The position numbers and the translations under genes were made by a program. From positions 62,001 through 126,000 of the forward strand of contig NZ_AEWF01000007.1 in assembly GCF_000190415.1 (NCBI RefSeq): 64,000 nt of DNA. The letters are read 5' to 3'. Source of the stretch: Candidatus Odyssella thessalonicensis L13. GTDB lineage: Bacteria; Pseudomonadota; Alphaproteobacteria; Paracaedibacterales; Paracaedibacteraceae. This document shows, piece by piece, positions 28,277 through 38,744 of the stretch. The notes beneath the pieces were generated by a model, which saw only the letters and a list, made by a program, of their open reading frames with translations, had not been told where the DNA came from and searched no databases. Within the stretch, counting starts at the first letter, position 1, and every line of letters starts with the position of its first letter.

Positions 28277-28418
28277 ACTCAGTCATGCTGAGCGATTCTT
28301 GAAAAAATATGTTTGGCATCCTGATTTCCTAAAGGAGATAATACGGTTTCCTTTTTAAAGGGGATGGTCATGAAATTATTTAATATTTTTCAATAGCGGC
28401 CCTCTAACCCCCTTGTTA

Positions 28419-30290
28419 TCACAGTTTTAACCGGATCCCAAGCTCGACCACGCGCTTATGGGGGATCTTGTAAAATTCTGTGGCGTTCAGAGCATTTTTG
28501 GCAAGCCAGATGAACAGACGCTCGCGCCAGGGAGACATATGGGCTGAGGTGCTAGCAATCGGAATACCACGGCTCATGAAAAATGTTGTTTCCTGCGGAT
28601 CTATTTGCAGCCCAAGATGATCACATCTATCAAATATACTGGTCACGTTAGGCGTTTCAATGAACCCAATAAAATAGATGACCTGGTAAACATTACAACC
28701 CATGTCATTAACATAAAGCTTTTCCGTATAATGAACTCTAGGGACATCTCGTGTAATAACTGATAAAATGACAACTTTTTCATGCAGCACCTTATTATGT
28801 CGAAAATTAATTGTGAGCGAGGTCGGCTCACTGTCAGGCGTAGAAGACATATAGACCGCATTACCGGGCACTCGGATCGGAGGGTTGGCACGGAGGGCTT
28901 TAACAAAGTTGTCTAATGTCTTACCCGATTGATGGATTTGGTTGCTTAAAATATCTCTACCTTCTTTCCAAGTGGTCATAACGGCCCACAATGTCATCCC
29001 AATAATAATGGGAATCCAGCCGCCCTCGGGAAGTTTCATCAAGTTAACAGTAAAAAATGAGATATCTATGGTTAAGAATAAACCAAAAATGCTAACCAAC
29101 TTCCACCGTGGCCATTTCCAGCGGGTGGCGGCTAAATAAGCGGTCATTAACGTGGTGATCACCATAATGCCAGTGACCGCCATGCCATAAGCAGCTGCCA
29201 ATTTAGTTGACGATTTAAAGGTAGAGACCAAAATCAGGGCCATAATTAACAGGGACCAATTCATGGTGGGAACGAAAACCTGACCAATGGTTTGGCGTGA
29301 CGTATGGTTAACCACAAGGCGGGGAAGGTACCCTAATTGTACCGCTTGCCATGTCATGGAGAAAATGCCCGAAATGACCGCCTGAGAGGCGATCACGGTT
29401 GCAATGGTCGCGATAATAACTAAGGGTAACGTGGCCCAGGAGGGCGCAAGAAAGAAGAACGGATTCGATTCTGCTCCGGTATGATGGAGCAGTAAAGCTC
29501 CCTGACCGAAATAGTTTAGAATTAAGCAGGGAAAAACAATAAAGAGCCAGGCACGGCGAATGACTGTTTTGCCGAAGTGGCCTAGATCGGTATAAAGTGC
29601 CTCCGCCCCCGTGATAGCCAGGACGACCGAGCCTAGGATTGCCAAAGAATATACACCGTGCTCAATAAAAAAATAGTAACCGTAGATAGGGTTGAGAGCA
29701 TAAAGGATATCTGGTTTTTGAATAATATGATAAAGCCCTAAAAGACCCAAAATTAAAAACCAGACAACCATGGCAGGGCCAAATAGCCGACCAATTGCCT
29801 CGGTTCCCTTATCCTGAATCATAAACAGGATAACCAGGATAACTAACGCAAAAGGCACAACATAGTCACCAAAGTTGGGAGAGACAACAGTTAAACCTTC
29901 AACGGCACTTAAAACTGAAATTGCCGGCGTGATAACAGCGTCTCCATAGAATAGCGCCGCTCCAATCATGCCGACCGCAAATAAGCATTTCTTAACCTTC
30001 GGGGTGCCGCCGCGCATACTTAAGGAGAGAAGGGATAAAGTTCCACCCTCACCATTGTTATCTGCCCGTAATACAAAACATATGTATTTAAGAGAGACCA
30101 CCAGCGTAACTGACCAAAATATAAGAGAAAGGATTCCCATAATCATGGAGTAATTGTGAGAATACGGAGATTGCGCCAAGCAATCTTTGATAGTGTATAA
30201 AGGGCTGGTACCTATATCGCCAAAGACGACACCGATGGCCCCCACTAAAAAAGTATTGTTTGATTCTCTGTCTGCTTGTGTCAGAGACAT
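28419..30290 (-). CDS. kup: KUP-type potassium uptake transporter
   Basis: This is a proton-coupled K+ importer of the inner membrane. The ATG at 30290 (MSLTQADRES) has GGAGG upstream; the TTG at 30323 precedes that site. The product, about 623 residues, has the typical twelve-helix N-terminal half beginning VGVVFGDIGTSPLY-like (here AIGVVFGDIGTSPLYTIKD), the conserved GDAVITPAISVLSAVEGL, and a hydrophilic C-terminal domain (TRDVPRV onward) of normal length. It is single and monocistronic, convergent with glnA and divergent from ctaE. Confidence 0.95.
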   Translation of the reverse strand: MSLTQADRESNNTFLVGAIGVVFGDIGTSPLYTIKDCLAQSPYSHNYSMIMGILSLIFWSVTLVVSLKYICFVLRADNNGEGGTLSLLSLSMRGGTPKVKKCLFAVGMIGAALFYGDAVITPAISVLSAVEGLTVVSPNFGDYVVPFALVILVILFMIQDKGTEAIGRLFGPAMVVWFLILGLLGLYHIIQKPDILYALNPIYGYYFFIEHGVYSLAILGSVVLAITGAEALYTDLGHFGKTVIRRAWLFIVFPCLILNYFGQGALLLHHTGAESNPFFFLAPSWATLPLVIIATIATVIASQAVISGIFSMTWQAVQLGYLPRLVVNHTSRQTIGQVFVPTMNWSLLIMALILVSTFKSSTKLAAAYGMAVTGIMVITTLMTAYLAATRWKWPRWKLVSIFGLFLTIDISFFTVNLMKLPEGGWIPIIIGMTLWAVMTTWKEGRDILSNQIHQSGKTLDNFVKALRANPPIRVPGNAVYMSSTPDSEPTSLTINFRHNKVLHEKVVILSVITRDVPRVHYTEKLYVNDMGCNVYQVIYFIGFIETPNVTSIFDRCDHLGLQIDPQETTFFMSRGIPIASTSAHMSPWRERLFIWLAKNALNATEFYKIPHKRVVELGIRLKL

Positions 30291-30468
30291 CGGCTTTTTG
30301 CCTCCACTTAGGATAATTTGCAATCCATACTAAAAATGCTTAGTCGTTATTGGCACTATACCTTAATACCCTTTAACCAAATCTTAAAATTCATAATCAA
30401 AAAAACTTAAAATTTATAAAAATTAGGTATAGTCTATAAGCAAGGTCCCATAAGTTTGTGGTTTTTAA

Positions 30469-31287
30469 ATGGCAGATAAATCTGAATCATCGGTACATAA
30501 GCATCCCTTTCATCTTGTTGATCCTAGTCCGTGGCCTCTAGTGACATCCTTGGCTGCATTTGTGGTAACTTTTGGTGCTGTCCACTATTTTCACGGTGGC
30601 GCTAAAATGACTATGCTCACTGGCTTTCTGATGCTCATCATTTCAGCGGGCTTATGGTGGCGGGATGTAATCCGGGAATCAAACACCAAAGGGATTTATA
30701 CGCCGCACGTGCAAACTGGCCTAAGAGTGGGCATGATTCTGTTTATATGTTCAGAAATAATGTTTTTTGTGGCCTTCTTTTGGGCTTACTTTGATGCGGC
30801 TCTGTTCCCTAAAGAAGCCACGGGTGGCGTTTGGCCCCCTAAAGGGATAGAGACCCTTGATCCTTTCCATCTTCCTTACTTTAATACATTGCTCTTGCTT
30901 GCCTCCGGAACCACAGTGACCTGGGCTCATCATGCTTTGCTGGAAAATAATCGCAAAGGTGTCCTACAGGGATTAGGAATGACAATCGCCTTGGGGTTAA
31001 CTTTTACATGTGTTCAGGCTATCGAGTATGCCCATGCTGGCTTTTCCCTCAACGGCGGTATTTATCCTACCACCTTTTATCTGGCAACTGGTTTTCATGG
31101 CGCCCATGTTATCATTGGCACGATCTTTTTGACAGTCTGTTGGTTTAGAGCCTGGCGTAACGAGTTTACTCCCAATGCCCACATTGGTTTTGAATCGGCC
31201 GCTTGGTATTGGCACTTTGTCGATGTGGTTTGGCTGTTTTTATTCGTATCCATTTACTGGTGGGGCTACCGGCCATTTATGAGCTAA
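30469..31287 (+). CDS. ctaE: Cytochrome c oxidase subunit III
   Basis: This is the seven-helix subunit III of an aa3-type terminal oxidase, 272 residues, full length. Recognisable segments are HPFHLVDPSPWPLVTSLAAF, GLRVGMILFICSEIMFFVAF, GTTVTWAHHALLENNR, QAIEYAHAGFSLNGGIY and HFVDVVWLFLFVSIYWWGY. In most alphaproteobacteria it sits downstream of ctaG and upstream of surf1; here it stands alone with its own terminator, so the oxidase genes are dispersed. No good ribosome site precedes the ATG, which is otherwise supported by homology. Confidence 0.95.
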   Translation: MADKSESSVHKHPFHLVDPSPWPLVTSLAAFVVTFGAVHYFHGGAKMTMLTGFLMLIISAGLWWRDVIRESNTKGIYTPHVQTGLRVGMILFICSEIMFFVAFFWAYFDAALFPKEATGGVWPPKGIETLDPFHLPYFNTLLLLASGTTVTWAHHALLENNRKGVLQGLGMTIALGLTFTCVQAIEYAHAGFSLNGGIYPTTFYLATGFHGAHVIIGTIFLTVCWFRAWRNEFTPNAHIGFESAAWYWHFVDVVWLFLFVSIYWWGYRPFMS

Positions 31288-31315
31288 AGCTAACTCTCTT
31301 TACTGTATTTTACGG

Positions 31316-31337
31316 GCGGCTCTAGGGCCGCTTTTTT
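31316..31337 (+). terminator. ctaE terminator
   Basis: gcggc, loop tctagg, gccgc, then TTTTTT. A classic intrinsic terminator 28 bp after the ctaE stop. Confidence 0.8.
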
Positions 31338-31504
31338 ACTGGCAACAACAATGCTGTTTGTCTTTATCTTCTTCCAGATATTCCCTCTAAACGATGGGCA
31401 TTAAATTACTTCTTTACCCTGACGTGGACCGATATTGCGCCTCTGCTAGGTGTCTAAGCGCTTTCAACAGAGGTATTCGCTAAAACGCTGGGTTTAGGTC
31501 GTCT

Positions 31505-31933
31505 TTAATAGAGTTCAGCGGCACGCTTCTCAAAGGCTCTAATCATCCTCGCGACAGCTTCAGAAAACACGGGTGCGAGTAGGGCTTGCAAGGTAGAATT
31601 CTTGAATTCAAAATCAATATAAAAATCTATCTCTGTTAGCTGCTGATTGAGAGGGGTTAATGTCCAATGGTTATTCAGATAGCGAAACGGGCCCGTAAAG
31701 TATTCAATATCGATGCGCTCCGTCGGGGTTAAGTGAACCCGGCATTTATAAGGATAAGTTAAGAATTTGTAACCAATGATAACATCTGACATAAATGAGT
31801 TGTCGCGATGATCGTAGGTATTTGCAGATTCAACCCAAGGTAGAAAAATCGGATAATTTCCCACATCAGCAATCAAATGGAAAAGCTGGTCCGATGTATA
31901 GGGAAGGATTTTCTTTTCAGCATGGGTGGGCAT
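31505..31933 (-). CDS. COQ10/RatA-like START-domain protein
   Basis: This 142-residue protein of the polyketide-cyclase/START superfamily begins PTHAEKKILPYTSDQLFHLI, with the family's VGNYPIFLPWV motif and FKNSTLQALLAPVF near the end. The start at 31933 is preceded by GAGG at 6 nt; the upstream in-frame ATG overlaps that site. Relatives are named COQ10 (ubiquinone binding, respiratory function) or RatA (ribosome association toxin in E. coli); in alphaproteobacteria the coenzyme-Q role is the more likely. It is on the same strand as thrS but 164 bp downstream. Confidence 0.9.
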   Translation of the reverse strand: MPTHAEKKILPYTSDQLFHLIADVGNYPIFLPWVESANTYDHRDNSFMSDVIIGYKFLTYPYKCRVHLTPTERIDIEYFTGPFRYLNNHWTLTPLNQQLTEIDFYIDFEFKNSTLQALLAPVFSEAVARMIRAFEKRAAELY

Positions 31934-32097
31934 CCACGACCTCATTTATATGGTTGGAAGTATCAATTTCTAATCACATTTACAGTGTAATGCTGAACCG
32001 TTCTGCATTCTATAGATGAGATAACTTTATTAATGAGCCAGTACGTCTGCTACCAACATTTAAGTAGGCAGCAGTTAACCACTGGGTCTTTAATGGT

Positions 32098-34005
32098 TTA
32101 AGGTTCTTTAGATTCCTCAAGGATTCTCGTAATGGCCTCCTGCAAGGGCAGAACTTCTTGGGCTTGGCTGCCAAGCCGCCGTATAGCAACACTGGTCTCT
32201 TCTGCTTCGCGTTTGCCAACGACCAATAAAATGGGGACCTTCTTAAGCGAATGTTCCCGAACTTTATAGTTAATCTTTTCATTGCGATTGTCGAGAGTGG
32301 CTCTAATATTCGCAGCCTTTAAGCGTTCTACCACTTCTGCGGCATAGCTATCAGCTTCGGAAGTAATAGTAGCGACGCAAACCTGCACAGGCGACAGCCA
32401 AAGCGGGAACTTGCCGGCATAATGCTCAATTAAAATGCCGATAAACCTCTCAAAGGATCCTAGAATAGCCCGATGTAACATAACGGGGCGATGTTTTTTT
32501 CCATCCTCGGCAATATAAACGGCGTCAAGACGCTCCGGTAAGACAAAGTCCGCTTGTAACGTACCACATTGCCAATCCCGGCCAATGGCATCTCGCAGAA
32601 CGAATTCTAATTTAGGTCCATAAAAGGCACCTTCACCTGGGTTTAGAGTAAATTCTAGCCCCGAGGCAATAGCGGCTTCTTTAAGCGCCGCTTCAGCTTT
32701 ATCCCAGATCTCATCAGATCCTGCTCTTTTTTCGGGACGATCGGAGAATTTAATGCGAATATCCTCAAAGCCGAGATCACGATACACCTCTTTTAAGAAA
32801 TCACAGAAAAGCTTAGTCTCGCTAACAATTTGTTCGGGCGTGCAGAAAATATGAGCATCATCCTGCGTAAAAGCACGGACCCGCATAATACCATGCAGGG
32901 CTCCAGAGGGTTCATTGCGATGGCAAGAGCCAAATTCAGCCATACGCAGGGGTAAGTCCCGATAACTCTTAATGCCTTGCTTAAAGATCTGGACATGACA
33001 GGGGCAGTTCATAGGCTTGACCGCCATGGCTTTATCTTCCGCTTCTACCACAAACATATTTTCACGGAATTTTTCCCAGTGGCCTGAGGCCTCCCAAAAA
33101 CTCGCATCCAGGATTTGTGGGGTTTTAACTTCGACATACTGACGCTGCTCTAAACGCTTGCGCATAAAGTTTTCGAGAAGACGATACAAGGTCCATCCAT
33201 GCGGGTGCCAAAACACTGATCCTGGTGCCTCTTCTTGGACATGGAAGAGATCAAGTTCATTGCCGAGACGGCGATGATCGCGTTTTTCTGCTTCTTCTAG
33301 CTGTAGGAGGTAATCTTTTAGCTGTTGTTCTGTTGCCCAGGCCGTTCCGTAGATACGCTGTAACCGTTCCTTGCGATGATCCCCACGCCAATAGGATCCT
33401 GCCACGGACATCAATTTGAAAGCTTTGCCGAGACGGCCCGTTGAAGGCAGGTGAGGGCCACGACATAGATCAATAAAATCTCCTTGGCGATAAAAGCTAA
33501 TGATTTGTCCTTCGGGAATGTCACTAATAATCTCAGCCTTAAATTTCTCTCCAATAGATTCGAAGAATTTAATTGCTTCTTCCCGTGGCATTTCTGTGCG
33601 AATAATGGGCTCGTCGCGGCGGACAATTTCATGCATGCGGGCTTCGAGTTTGCTGAGATCATCAGGGGTAAAAGGGGTTGCACGGTAAAAATCATAATAG
33701 AACCCATTTTCAATGGCAGGTCCTATGGTGACTTGAAGATCGGGATATAATTCTTTGGCCGCTTCAGCGAGAACGTGCGCCGCATCATGGCGTAAAAGCT
33801 CTAACGCCTCAGGGTCATTGCGTCTGACAATTTCAATAACAGAGCCATGGGGAATAGGTGCTGTAAGATCGGTCATGTGCCCGTTGACCTTAATAGCAAC
33901 TGCGTCTTTTGCGAGCGAAGATGATATGCTGGCTGCAATTTCTAGACCATTGTGAGGCGACTCGAATTCGCGAACGCTTCCGTCTTTGAGTTTAATAGCA
34001 AACAT
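32098..34005 (-). CDS. thrS: Threonyl-tRNA synthetase
   Basis: Full-length class II synthetase, 635 residues. It has an N-terminal TGS domain ([17 protein letters not shown]), the editing domain with [10 protein letters not shown] and [10 protein letters not shown], a catalytic core with zinc-binding [11 protein letters not shown], motif 2 [15 protein letters not shown] and motif 3 [17 protein letters not shown], and a C-terminal anticodon-binding domain starting [10 protein letters not shown]. An AGGAAAA site precedes the ATG. It is intact, in contrast to the decaying accessory genes. Confidence 0.97.
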   Translation of the reverse strand: MFAIKLKDGSVREFESPHNGLEIAASISSSLAKDAVAIKVNGHMTDLTAPIPHGSVIEIVRRNDPEALELLRHDAAHVLAEAAKELYPDLQVTIGPAIENGFYYDFYRATPFTPDDLSKLEARMHEIVRRDEPIIRTEMPREEAIKFFESIGEKFKAEIISDIPEGQIISFYRQGDFIDLCRGPHLPSTGRLGKAFKLMSVAGSYWRGDHRKERLQRIYGTAWATEQQLKDYLLQLEEAEKRDHRRLGNELDLFHVQEEAPGSVFWHPHGWTLYRLLENFMRKRLEQRQYVEVKTPQILDASFWEASGHWEKFRENMFVVEAEDKAMAVKPMNCPCHVQIFKQGIKSYRDLPLRMAEFGSCHRNEPSGALHGIMRVRAFTQDDAHIFCTPEQIVSETKLFCDFLKEVYRDLGFEDIRIKFSDRPEKRAGSDEIWDKAEAALKEAAIASGLEFTLNPGEGAFYGPKLEFVLRDAIGRDWQCGTLQADFVLPERLDAVYIAEDGKKHRPVMLHRAILGSFERFIGILIEHYAGKFPLWLSPVQVCVATITSEADSYAAEVVERLKAANIRATLDNRNEKINYKVREHSLKKVPILLVVGKREAEETSVAIRRLGSQAQEVLPLQEAITRILEESKEP

Positions 34006-34165
34006 GGCTCATTTTTCCTGTATAAGTAGTACACTTAAAGGTATACAGTAATTTGAGGGCAGGAGTCCATGGTAAATTGTGGATACCTGCCGTCTTAATA
34101 AGCTTTATATAGATGCTTTTTTCTAACTTACGTCGAGTCTGTTACTAGTCAGATAGACTAACTTC

Positions 34166-34744
34166 TTAACTGATCTTTCCATCTGCCCTTTTTCCCATAC
34201 TAGGAGAGGTTTGTTCAGTTGTCATTTTGGAATAGGCTTTAAGCGTAGGGATGACAATTTGGGTAGAAGGCATAGCCTTTTCTAAGATTTCCAGAAGATC
34301 ATCTTGGGCTAAGGCAATACAGCCGCGGGTCGGCTCATAGCCTTCGCGCGCTACATGAATAAAGATCGCACTGCCATGATTGGCTACGACCGGCAAACTA
34401 TTATGGGTCGTAACAACAATTAAATTATAGATATCGTCATCACGCCATAGTTTTTCATGACTGGCGTTATAGGGGAGGCGAATGTGATTGTTGTAACGTG
34501 GGTTTCTAGGGTCATCGCACCAGCCATCATGTTTATCCAGCATACGACAGGTAAGGCGAGTGGTGGGGGCTTTGCTAAACTTATCAGGCCGATAAAATAC
34601 GTAGCGAAGTCCGAATATTCCTACCGGTGTCGCTTTATCACCCTCCACTTTATTCTCTTTAATTCCTCCGCTTCCAGTAGCGCAGGTATACTCTTTTTGC
34701 CCAAAAGTGAGTGTTGTTGGAGATGTCAAAACTAGATTTGCCAT
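34166..34744 (-). CDS. L,D-transpeptidase (YkuD) family protein
   Basis: This 192-residue protein has a YkuD catalytic motif: HGSAIFIHVAREGYEPTRGC with nucleophile Cys142. Members cross-link peptidoglycan or attach lipoproteins via L,D-peptide bonds. There is no evident signal peptide (it starts ANLVLTSPTTLTFGQK), which is usual for the short alphaproteobacterial subgroup but leaves its route to the periplasm unclear. AAGAGG precedes the ATG. It lies between thrS and icd on the same strand, with a terminator separating it from icd. Confidence 0.85.
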   Translation of the reverse strand: MANLVLTSPTTLTFGQKEYTCATGSGGIKENKVEGDKATPVGIFGLRYVFYRPDKFSKAPTTRLTCRMLDKHDGWCDDPRNPRYNNHIRLPYNASHEKLWRDDDIYNLIVVTTHNSLPVVANHGSAIFIHVAREGYEPTRGCIALAQDDLLEILEKAMPSTQIVIPTLKAYSKMTTEQTSPSMGKRADGKIS

Positions 34745-34849
34745 AACAGTTACCTCTTGGATGATCGTTAGAGTGAGGCTCGTTGAAAATAAATACCCTA
34801 TGTTTCTCTCCTAGGAGGAGAGGTAAGTGACTAATTTCATCAGATAGAA

Positions 34850-34868
34850 AGGGGATCATCGATCCCCC
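34850..34868 (-). terminator. icd terminator
   Basis: ggggatc, loop atc, gatcccc. Read on the minus strand it follows the icd stop and ends in cctttctatc. Confidence 0.55.
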
Positions 34869-34888
34869 TTTTTGCAAAGAGTTAAGCT

Positions 34889-36340
34889 TTAATCTTCGCC
34901 GTGGGCTTTAGAATAAGCAGCCACACCATCAAACATATTTAACTTTTCAATATGCATCCATCGGTAGTCCTTTTTTACTAAACTGATCAGGTTAAGGATG
35001 TCTTCATCCGTCACTTCCCGATTCGCATCAGTAGAAATAAAACGGCAACGGAAGCAATCAGTTAAATCAGGTTCTGTTCCATGAGCATTGGGATAAACTT
35101 TAACGCCACGATTTGAGATCATTTTCAGCTTCAAGTTGGCCGAGCCAGCAAGATCAGTAAGCTTCTTGCCCATTCCCTCGAGATTGTTGTGAGCTTCAAT
35201 AAATAGATCTACACCTGCCACGCTCCGAGATTTGACCTCAATTGCTTTTTGGCTGTCTTTAATCTTAGGCATATTGATGGGTTTGTAGGCACGGCGTGTC
35301 CATTCTGGATGAGTTCGGCCAAAGTTATCAATGATAGCTTTGGTAAACTCAGTGGTGGAAACAGAGCCCGCATCGCCATGAACATCCCGGGTATAGGTTT
35401 TATCGATTCCCAAAGTAACTACCAAGGCTTGCTCAATCATATCTGCAGCCTCAAACTCCCCAATATAGCGCAGCATCATTACTCCTGAAAGTAACACAGC
35501 TGTGGGGTTAATTTTATTTTGGCCCGCATATTTTGGTGCTGATCCGTGAACGGCTTCAAAGATGGCAAAGTTATCGCCAATATTAGCGCCCGGCGCAAAG
35601 CCTAGTCCCCCAATTAGTCCGGAACCGAGGTCACTGAGAATATCACCATTCATATTGGTGGTAACGATGACATCAAATATCTCGGGCATCTTAACCAGCT
35701 GGTGGGCACAATTGTCAACAATGATGTGCTGCGCTTCAATTTCCGGATACTCTTTGGCAATTTCTTCAAAGGTACGTTTCATCATGCCTTCGGTTGCCTT
35801 CATAATGTTGGCTTTCGTGGCGCAATGGACAAGCTTGCGTCCTTCTGAGCGCGCAAATTCAAAGGCTAGGCGAATAATTTTTTCACAACCCGGGCGCGAA
35901 ATTAGCTTTAAGCATTGGGCCACATTCGGAGTCTGCATATGCTCAATACCGGCATACAAATCTTCGACATTTTCACGGACGATCACAAGATCAATTTTAC
36001 GGCCAGAAAAAGGAGTTTCTACCCCCGGAAATTCACGAACTGGACGAATATTGCCATAGGTTTCAAACATCTTGCGTAGAGTAACGTTAGCTGACTTTTC
36101 ACCATGTCCTACGGGCGTCTCTAAAGGTCCTTTCAGCGCTATCTTGTTCCGCATAATCGAATCAATTGTTTCTTGAGGAACGCCAGTTGATAAGCCTTTC
36201 TTAAATACTTGAGCGCCCGCTTCACAGCTTTCCCAATTAATCTTGACGCCACTAGCATCAATAATTTGCCGGGTCGCATTAGTTACCTCTGGGCCAATAC
36301 CATCGCCTTGAATTAAGGTAATTGTATGTGATTTTGACAT
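34889..36340 (-). CDS. icd: Isocitrate dehydrogenase (NADP), Thermus/Rickettsia type
   Basis: This TCA-cycle enzyme oxidises isocitrate to 2-oxoglutarate. At 483 residues it is longer than E. coli Icd and carries the extra C-terminal region (VDLFIEAHNNLEGMGKKLTD to the end) of the Thermus/Rickettsia subgroup. Core signatures are LIQGDGIGPEV, LKGPLETPVGHGEKSANVTL (substrate loop), VIVRENVEDLYAGIEH, and NMNGDILSDLGSGLIGGLGF. AAGGAG lies upstream of the ATG. It supplies 2-oxoglutarate for glutamate and glutamine synthesis. Confidence 0.95.
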   Translation of the reverse strand: MSKSHTITLIQGDGIGPEVTNATRQIIDASGVKINWESCEAGAQVFKKGLSTGVPQETIDSIMRNKIALKGPLETPVGHGEKSANVTLRKMFETYGNIRPVREFPGVETPFSGRKIDLVIVRENVEDLYAGIEHMQTPNVAQCLKLISRPGCEKIIRLAFEFARSEGRKLVHCATKANIMKATEGMMKRTFEEIAKEYPEIEAQHIIVDNCAHQLVKMPEIFDVIVTTNMNGDILSDLGSGLIGGLGFAPGANIGDNFAIFEAVHGSAPKYAGQNKINPTAVLLSGVMMLRYIGEFEAADMIEQALVVTLGIDKTYTRDVHGDAGSVSTTEFTKAIIDNFGRTHPEWTRRAYKPINMPKIKDSQKAIEVKSRSVAGVDLFIEAHNNLEGMGKKLTDLAGSANLKLKMISNRGVKVYPNAHGTEPDLTDCFRCRFISTDANREVTDEDILNLISLVKKDYRWMHIEKLNMFDGVAAYSKAHGED

Positions 36341-36488
36341 TTAACAGCTACTCCTTACAAAAAGATAAAACTTTATTGAAATCTTATCATTGTTAAATTT
36401 ACTACGCACTGTTTTTTTACGGATTAAAGTTACCATATGATATATAAAGTAAAAATAGTATTAAGGTTAGTTAGGTTTTGTCACCCCC

Positions 36489-36959
36489 ATGCCCATTATT
36501 TTTCAAGAAGAATTTTTTAAACTAAAAAGTAAACGTAAGCGTGCGTTAGGTTTGGATGTTGGTAATAAAACAGTTGGTATGGCCGTCAGCGATGCGACAT
36601 GGCTTATCGCCAGTCCACTTACGCTTTTAAAGCGAAGCAATTTGACAGCCGATAGTAAATCTTTGTTTTCTATCTATCAGCAATATGATGTCTGCTGTAT
36701 TGTTGCTGGCTTGCCTTTGAATATGAACGGCACACAAGGGCCGCAAGCAGAAGTTGTACACACTTTTATTGACTTCCTTCTTAAAATTCAGGATATTCCT
36801 GTTTTCTTGTGGGACGAACGTCTTTCTACGGTTGCAGTGACACGCACCCTATTAGATGCTGATTTATCGCGAAAACGTCGCTCTGAAGTCATAGATAAGA
36901 TGGCGGCTACCTATATCCTGCAGGGAAGTCTAGATCTATGCCGCACGCATGAAGGATAA
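36489..36959 (+). CDS. ruvX: YqgF/RuvX family RNase H-fold protein
   Basis: This 156-residue protein is known as a putative Holliday-junction resolvase or as the pre-16S rRNA 5'-processing nuclease YqgF. Hallmarks are the RNase H-fold start LGLDVGNKTVGMAVSD, the IVAGLPLNMNGTQGPQA motif and WDERLST, with a late Asp in EVIDKMAATYIL. Its last 24 bp overlap the 3' end of aroA on the opposite strand. No clear ribosome site is visible before the ATG. Confidence 0.92.
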   Translation: MPIIFQEEFFKLKSKRKRALGLDVGNKTVGMAVSDATWLIASPLTLLKRSNLTADSKSLFSIYQQYDVCCIVAGLPLNMNGTQGPQAEVVHTFIDFLLKIQDIPVFLWDERLSTVAVTRTLLDADLSRKRRSEVIDKMAATYILQGSLDLCRTHEG

Positions 36960-38282
36960 GTTTTCGGAAACAGAACTAAAATGCGGGAAGCTAGAGGCGA
37001 TGCAATCTGCCCCTTGAATGATGATAGGATTGCGAGCAATCATTCCCAGAATATACAAAGCCATTGCGATCCGATGATCCTTGAACACATTGATGGTCAC
37101 GCCTCCAAAGATAGGCAATCCAGACGTACCTTTGACAATCAACGTATCATCATCGACCCGTACCTCAATGCCACACGTGCTCAAATTGCGAAAGATTCCT
37201 TCTAAGCGATTGCTTTCTTTATAACGCAGCTCCCTTAAGCCGCGGAAGATGGACGTTCCTCTGGCAGCCGCTGCTGCTACTGCCAAAGCGGGGTATTCAT
37301 CAATCAAGGAAGGGGCCTCTTGAGCCTCAAGGGTAATTGAGTTAAGGGTGTTAGATTCGATGCGTAAATCAGCAATCTCTTCACCACATATTTGGGTGCG
37401 ACGCAGAATGGTTACCTTCGTTCCCATCATTTCTAACACTTCAAAGGCGCGACGTCGATATGGGCTCCAGTTAATCCCTTCGATGGTAATACAGGAATGA
37501 GGGGTAATTGCTGCTGCAACTGCAAAAAATACAGCAGCGGAGGGGTCTCCCGGAACAGTTATATTTTTAGCAGCATAATGACATTTGCCGACCACGGATA
37601 AGGTTTGTCCTCCAGATGCATGGCTGGTTGTTGTTAAGGGGATTCCCAGATAATCCATTAATTTTTCTGTATGGTCGCGTGTCTTGAGGGGTTCATGGAC
37701 AGATGTCACCCCCTGGGTATTGATGCCAGCTAATAAGACTGAGGATTTAACTTGGGCCGACGGAATGGGCATAACATAATGTAGGGCTGCCGGTGTGCTG
37801 GTGCCCCGAATGGTTAATGGTAAAGTTTCATTAGTATTCGTCTCAAAGGTTGCTCCCATCTCTTTGAGAGGAAGGATCATCCGTCGCATGGGGCGTTGAG
37901 ATAGGGATGCATCACCGTAAATGGTAACGGCAATAGGAAAAGGCGTAATGACCCCCCCTAATAGGCGAGTGGTCGTGCCTGAATTTCCAAGATACAGCGG
38001 GTTTTTGGGCTGAGTCAGATTGGTGCCCCCAAGGCCATGGACTAACCGTTTGCCGGCGCCTAAGTTCTCAATTTTTACTCCCATCGCTTCTAAAGCGAGT
38101 TGGGTATGTGCCACGTCTTCCCCGGTATTAAGACCGTCAATTTCAGTTATGCCAGTGGCAAAGGCGGCTAAGAATAGGGCTCTGTGAGAAATTGATTTGT
38201 CGCCGGGAATATCCTTATGAGCAACCAAAGTCCCGCGCAGGTGGCTCTGACGATAAGAAATCAAGGTGTTGTTTATGGCCAT
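36936..38282 (-). CDS. aroA: EPSP synthase (3-phosphoshikimate 1-carboxyvinyltransferase)
   Basis: This is the penultimate shikimate-pathway step, joining shikimate-3-phosphate and PEP; 448 residues, full length. It carries the family motifs DKSISHRALF, LGNSGTTTRLLGG, and LRYKESNRLEGI. The GNSGTT form with Gly resembles the Gram-positive-type sequence more than the CP4 type (GNAAT). AAAGGAG precedes the ATG. It implies that chorismate is made in this organism. It is convergent with and overlaps ruvX. Confidence 0.95.
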   Translation of the reverse strand: MAINNTLISYRQSHLRGTLVAHKDIPGDKSISHRALFLAAFATGITEIDGLNTGEDVAHTQLALEAMGVKIENLGAGKRLVHGLGGTNLTQPKNPLYLGNSGTTTRLLGGVITPFPIAVTIYGDASLSQRPMRRMILPLKEMGATFETNTNETLPLTIRGTSTPAALHYVMPIPSAQVKSSVLLAGINTQGVTSVHEPLKTRDHTEKLMDYLGIPLTTTSHASGGQTLSVVGKCHYAAKNITVPGDPSAAVFFAVAAAITPHSCITIEGINWSPYRRRAFEVLEMMGTKVTILRRTQICGEEIADLRIESNTLNSITLEAQEAPSLIDEYPALAVAAAAARGTSIFRGLRELRYKESNRLEGIFRNLSTCGIEVRVDDDTLIVKGTSGLPIFGGVTINVFKDHRIAMALYILGMIARNPIIIQGADCIASSFPHFSSVSENLSFMRAA

Positions 38283-38429
38283 GTGCTTGACTCCTTTTTA
38301 TTCCTAATTTGGCTAAAACTCATTAAAGAATAAAAAAAATCTAGCGCAACACTTTTTATCTTTGACAAAAAGCGTTCAGGCATGTCAAAACTTATGTCAA
38401 GTATTTTATGGTATTTAAAGGAGTTTTCC

Positions 38430-38717
38430 GTGGTAAAATTAGAATGGGGAACCAAGCGTACTTGTCAGAGTTGCGGCTCTCGTTTTTATGATTTGCTCAA
38501 ATCACCCATTGTCTGCCCAAAATGCGGGTCAACTTATGAAATTATTGCAACGACGCGCCGTGGCCGTAAGTCATCAGTAAAGACAGTTGTTGATGAAGAA
38601 GTTCTGGACCAAGATGTTGAGTTAGATGATGCTGACGATACTCTACTGGACGACGAAGATGATTTAGATGCTGATCTGGATGAGGTCGAAGTAGAAAGCG
38701 ACGATGACGATCGGTAA
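38430..38717 (+). CDS. TIGR02300/FYDLN-acid zinc-ribbon protein
   Basis: This small protein (95 residues) is typical of alphaproteobacteria. GTG at 38430 is chosen because AAGGAG lies 6 nt before it and the conserved start (KLEWGTKRTCQSCGSRFYDL) begins immediately; an ATG at 38382 has no such support. Two CxxC pairs (CQSCG, CPKCG) form a zinc ribbon, followed by a basic patch (TTRRGRKS) and a long Asp/Glu tail. Function is unknown; its presence beside aroA is a common alphaproteobacterial arrangement. Transcribed divergently from aroA. Confidence 0.92.
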   Translation: MVKLEWGTKRTCQSCGSRFYDLLKSPIVCPKCGSTYEIIATTRRGRKSSVKTVVDEEVLDQDVELDDADDTLLDDEDDLDADLDEVEVESDDDDR

Positions 38718-38744
38718 TCAGCCTGCATTAGCTTGTGCTATTGA

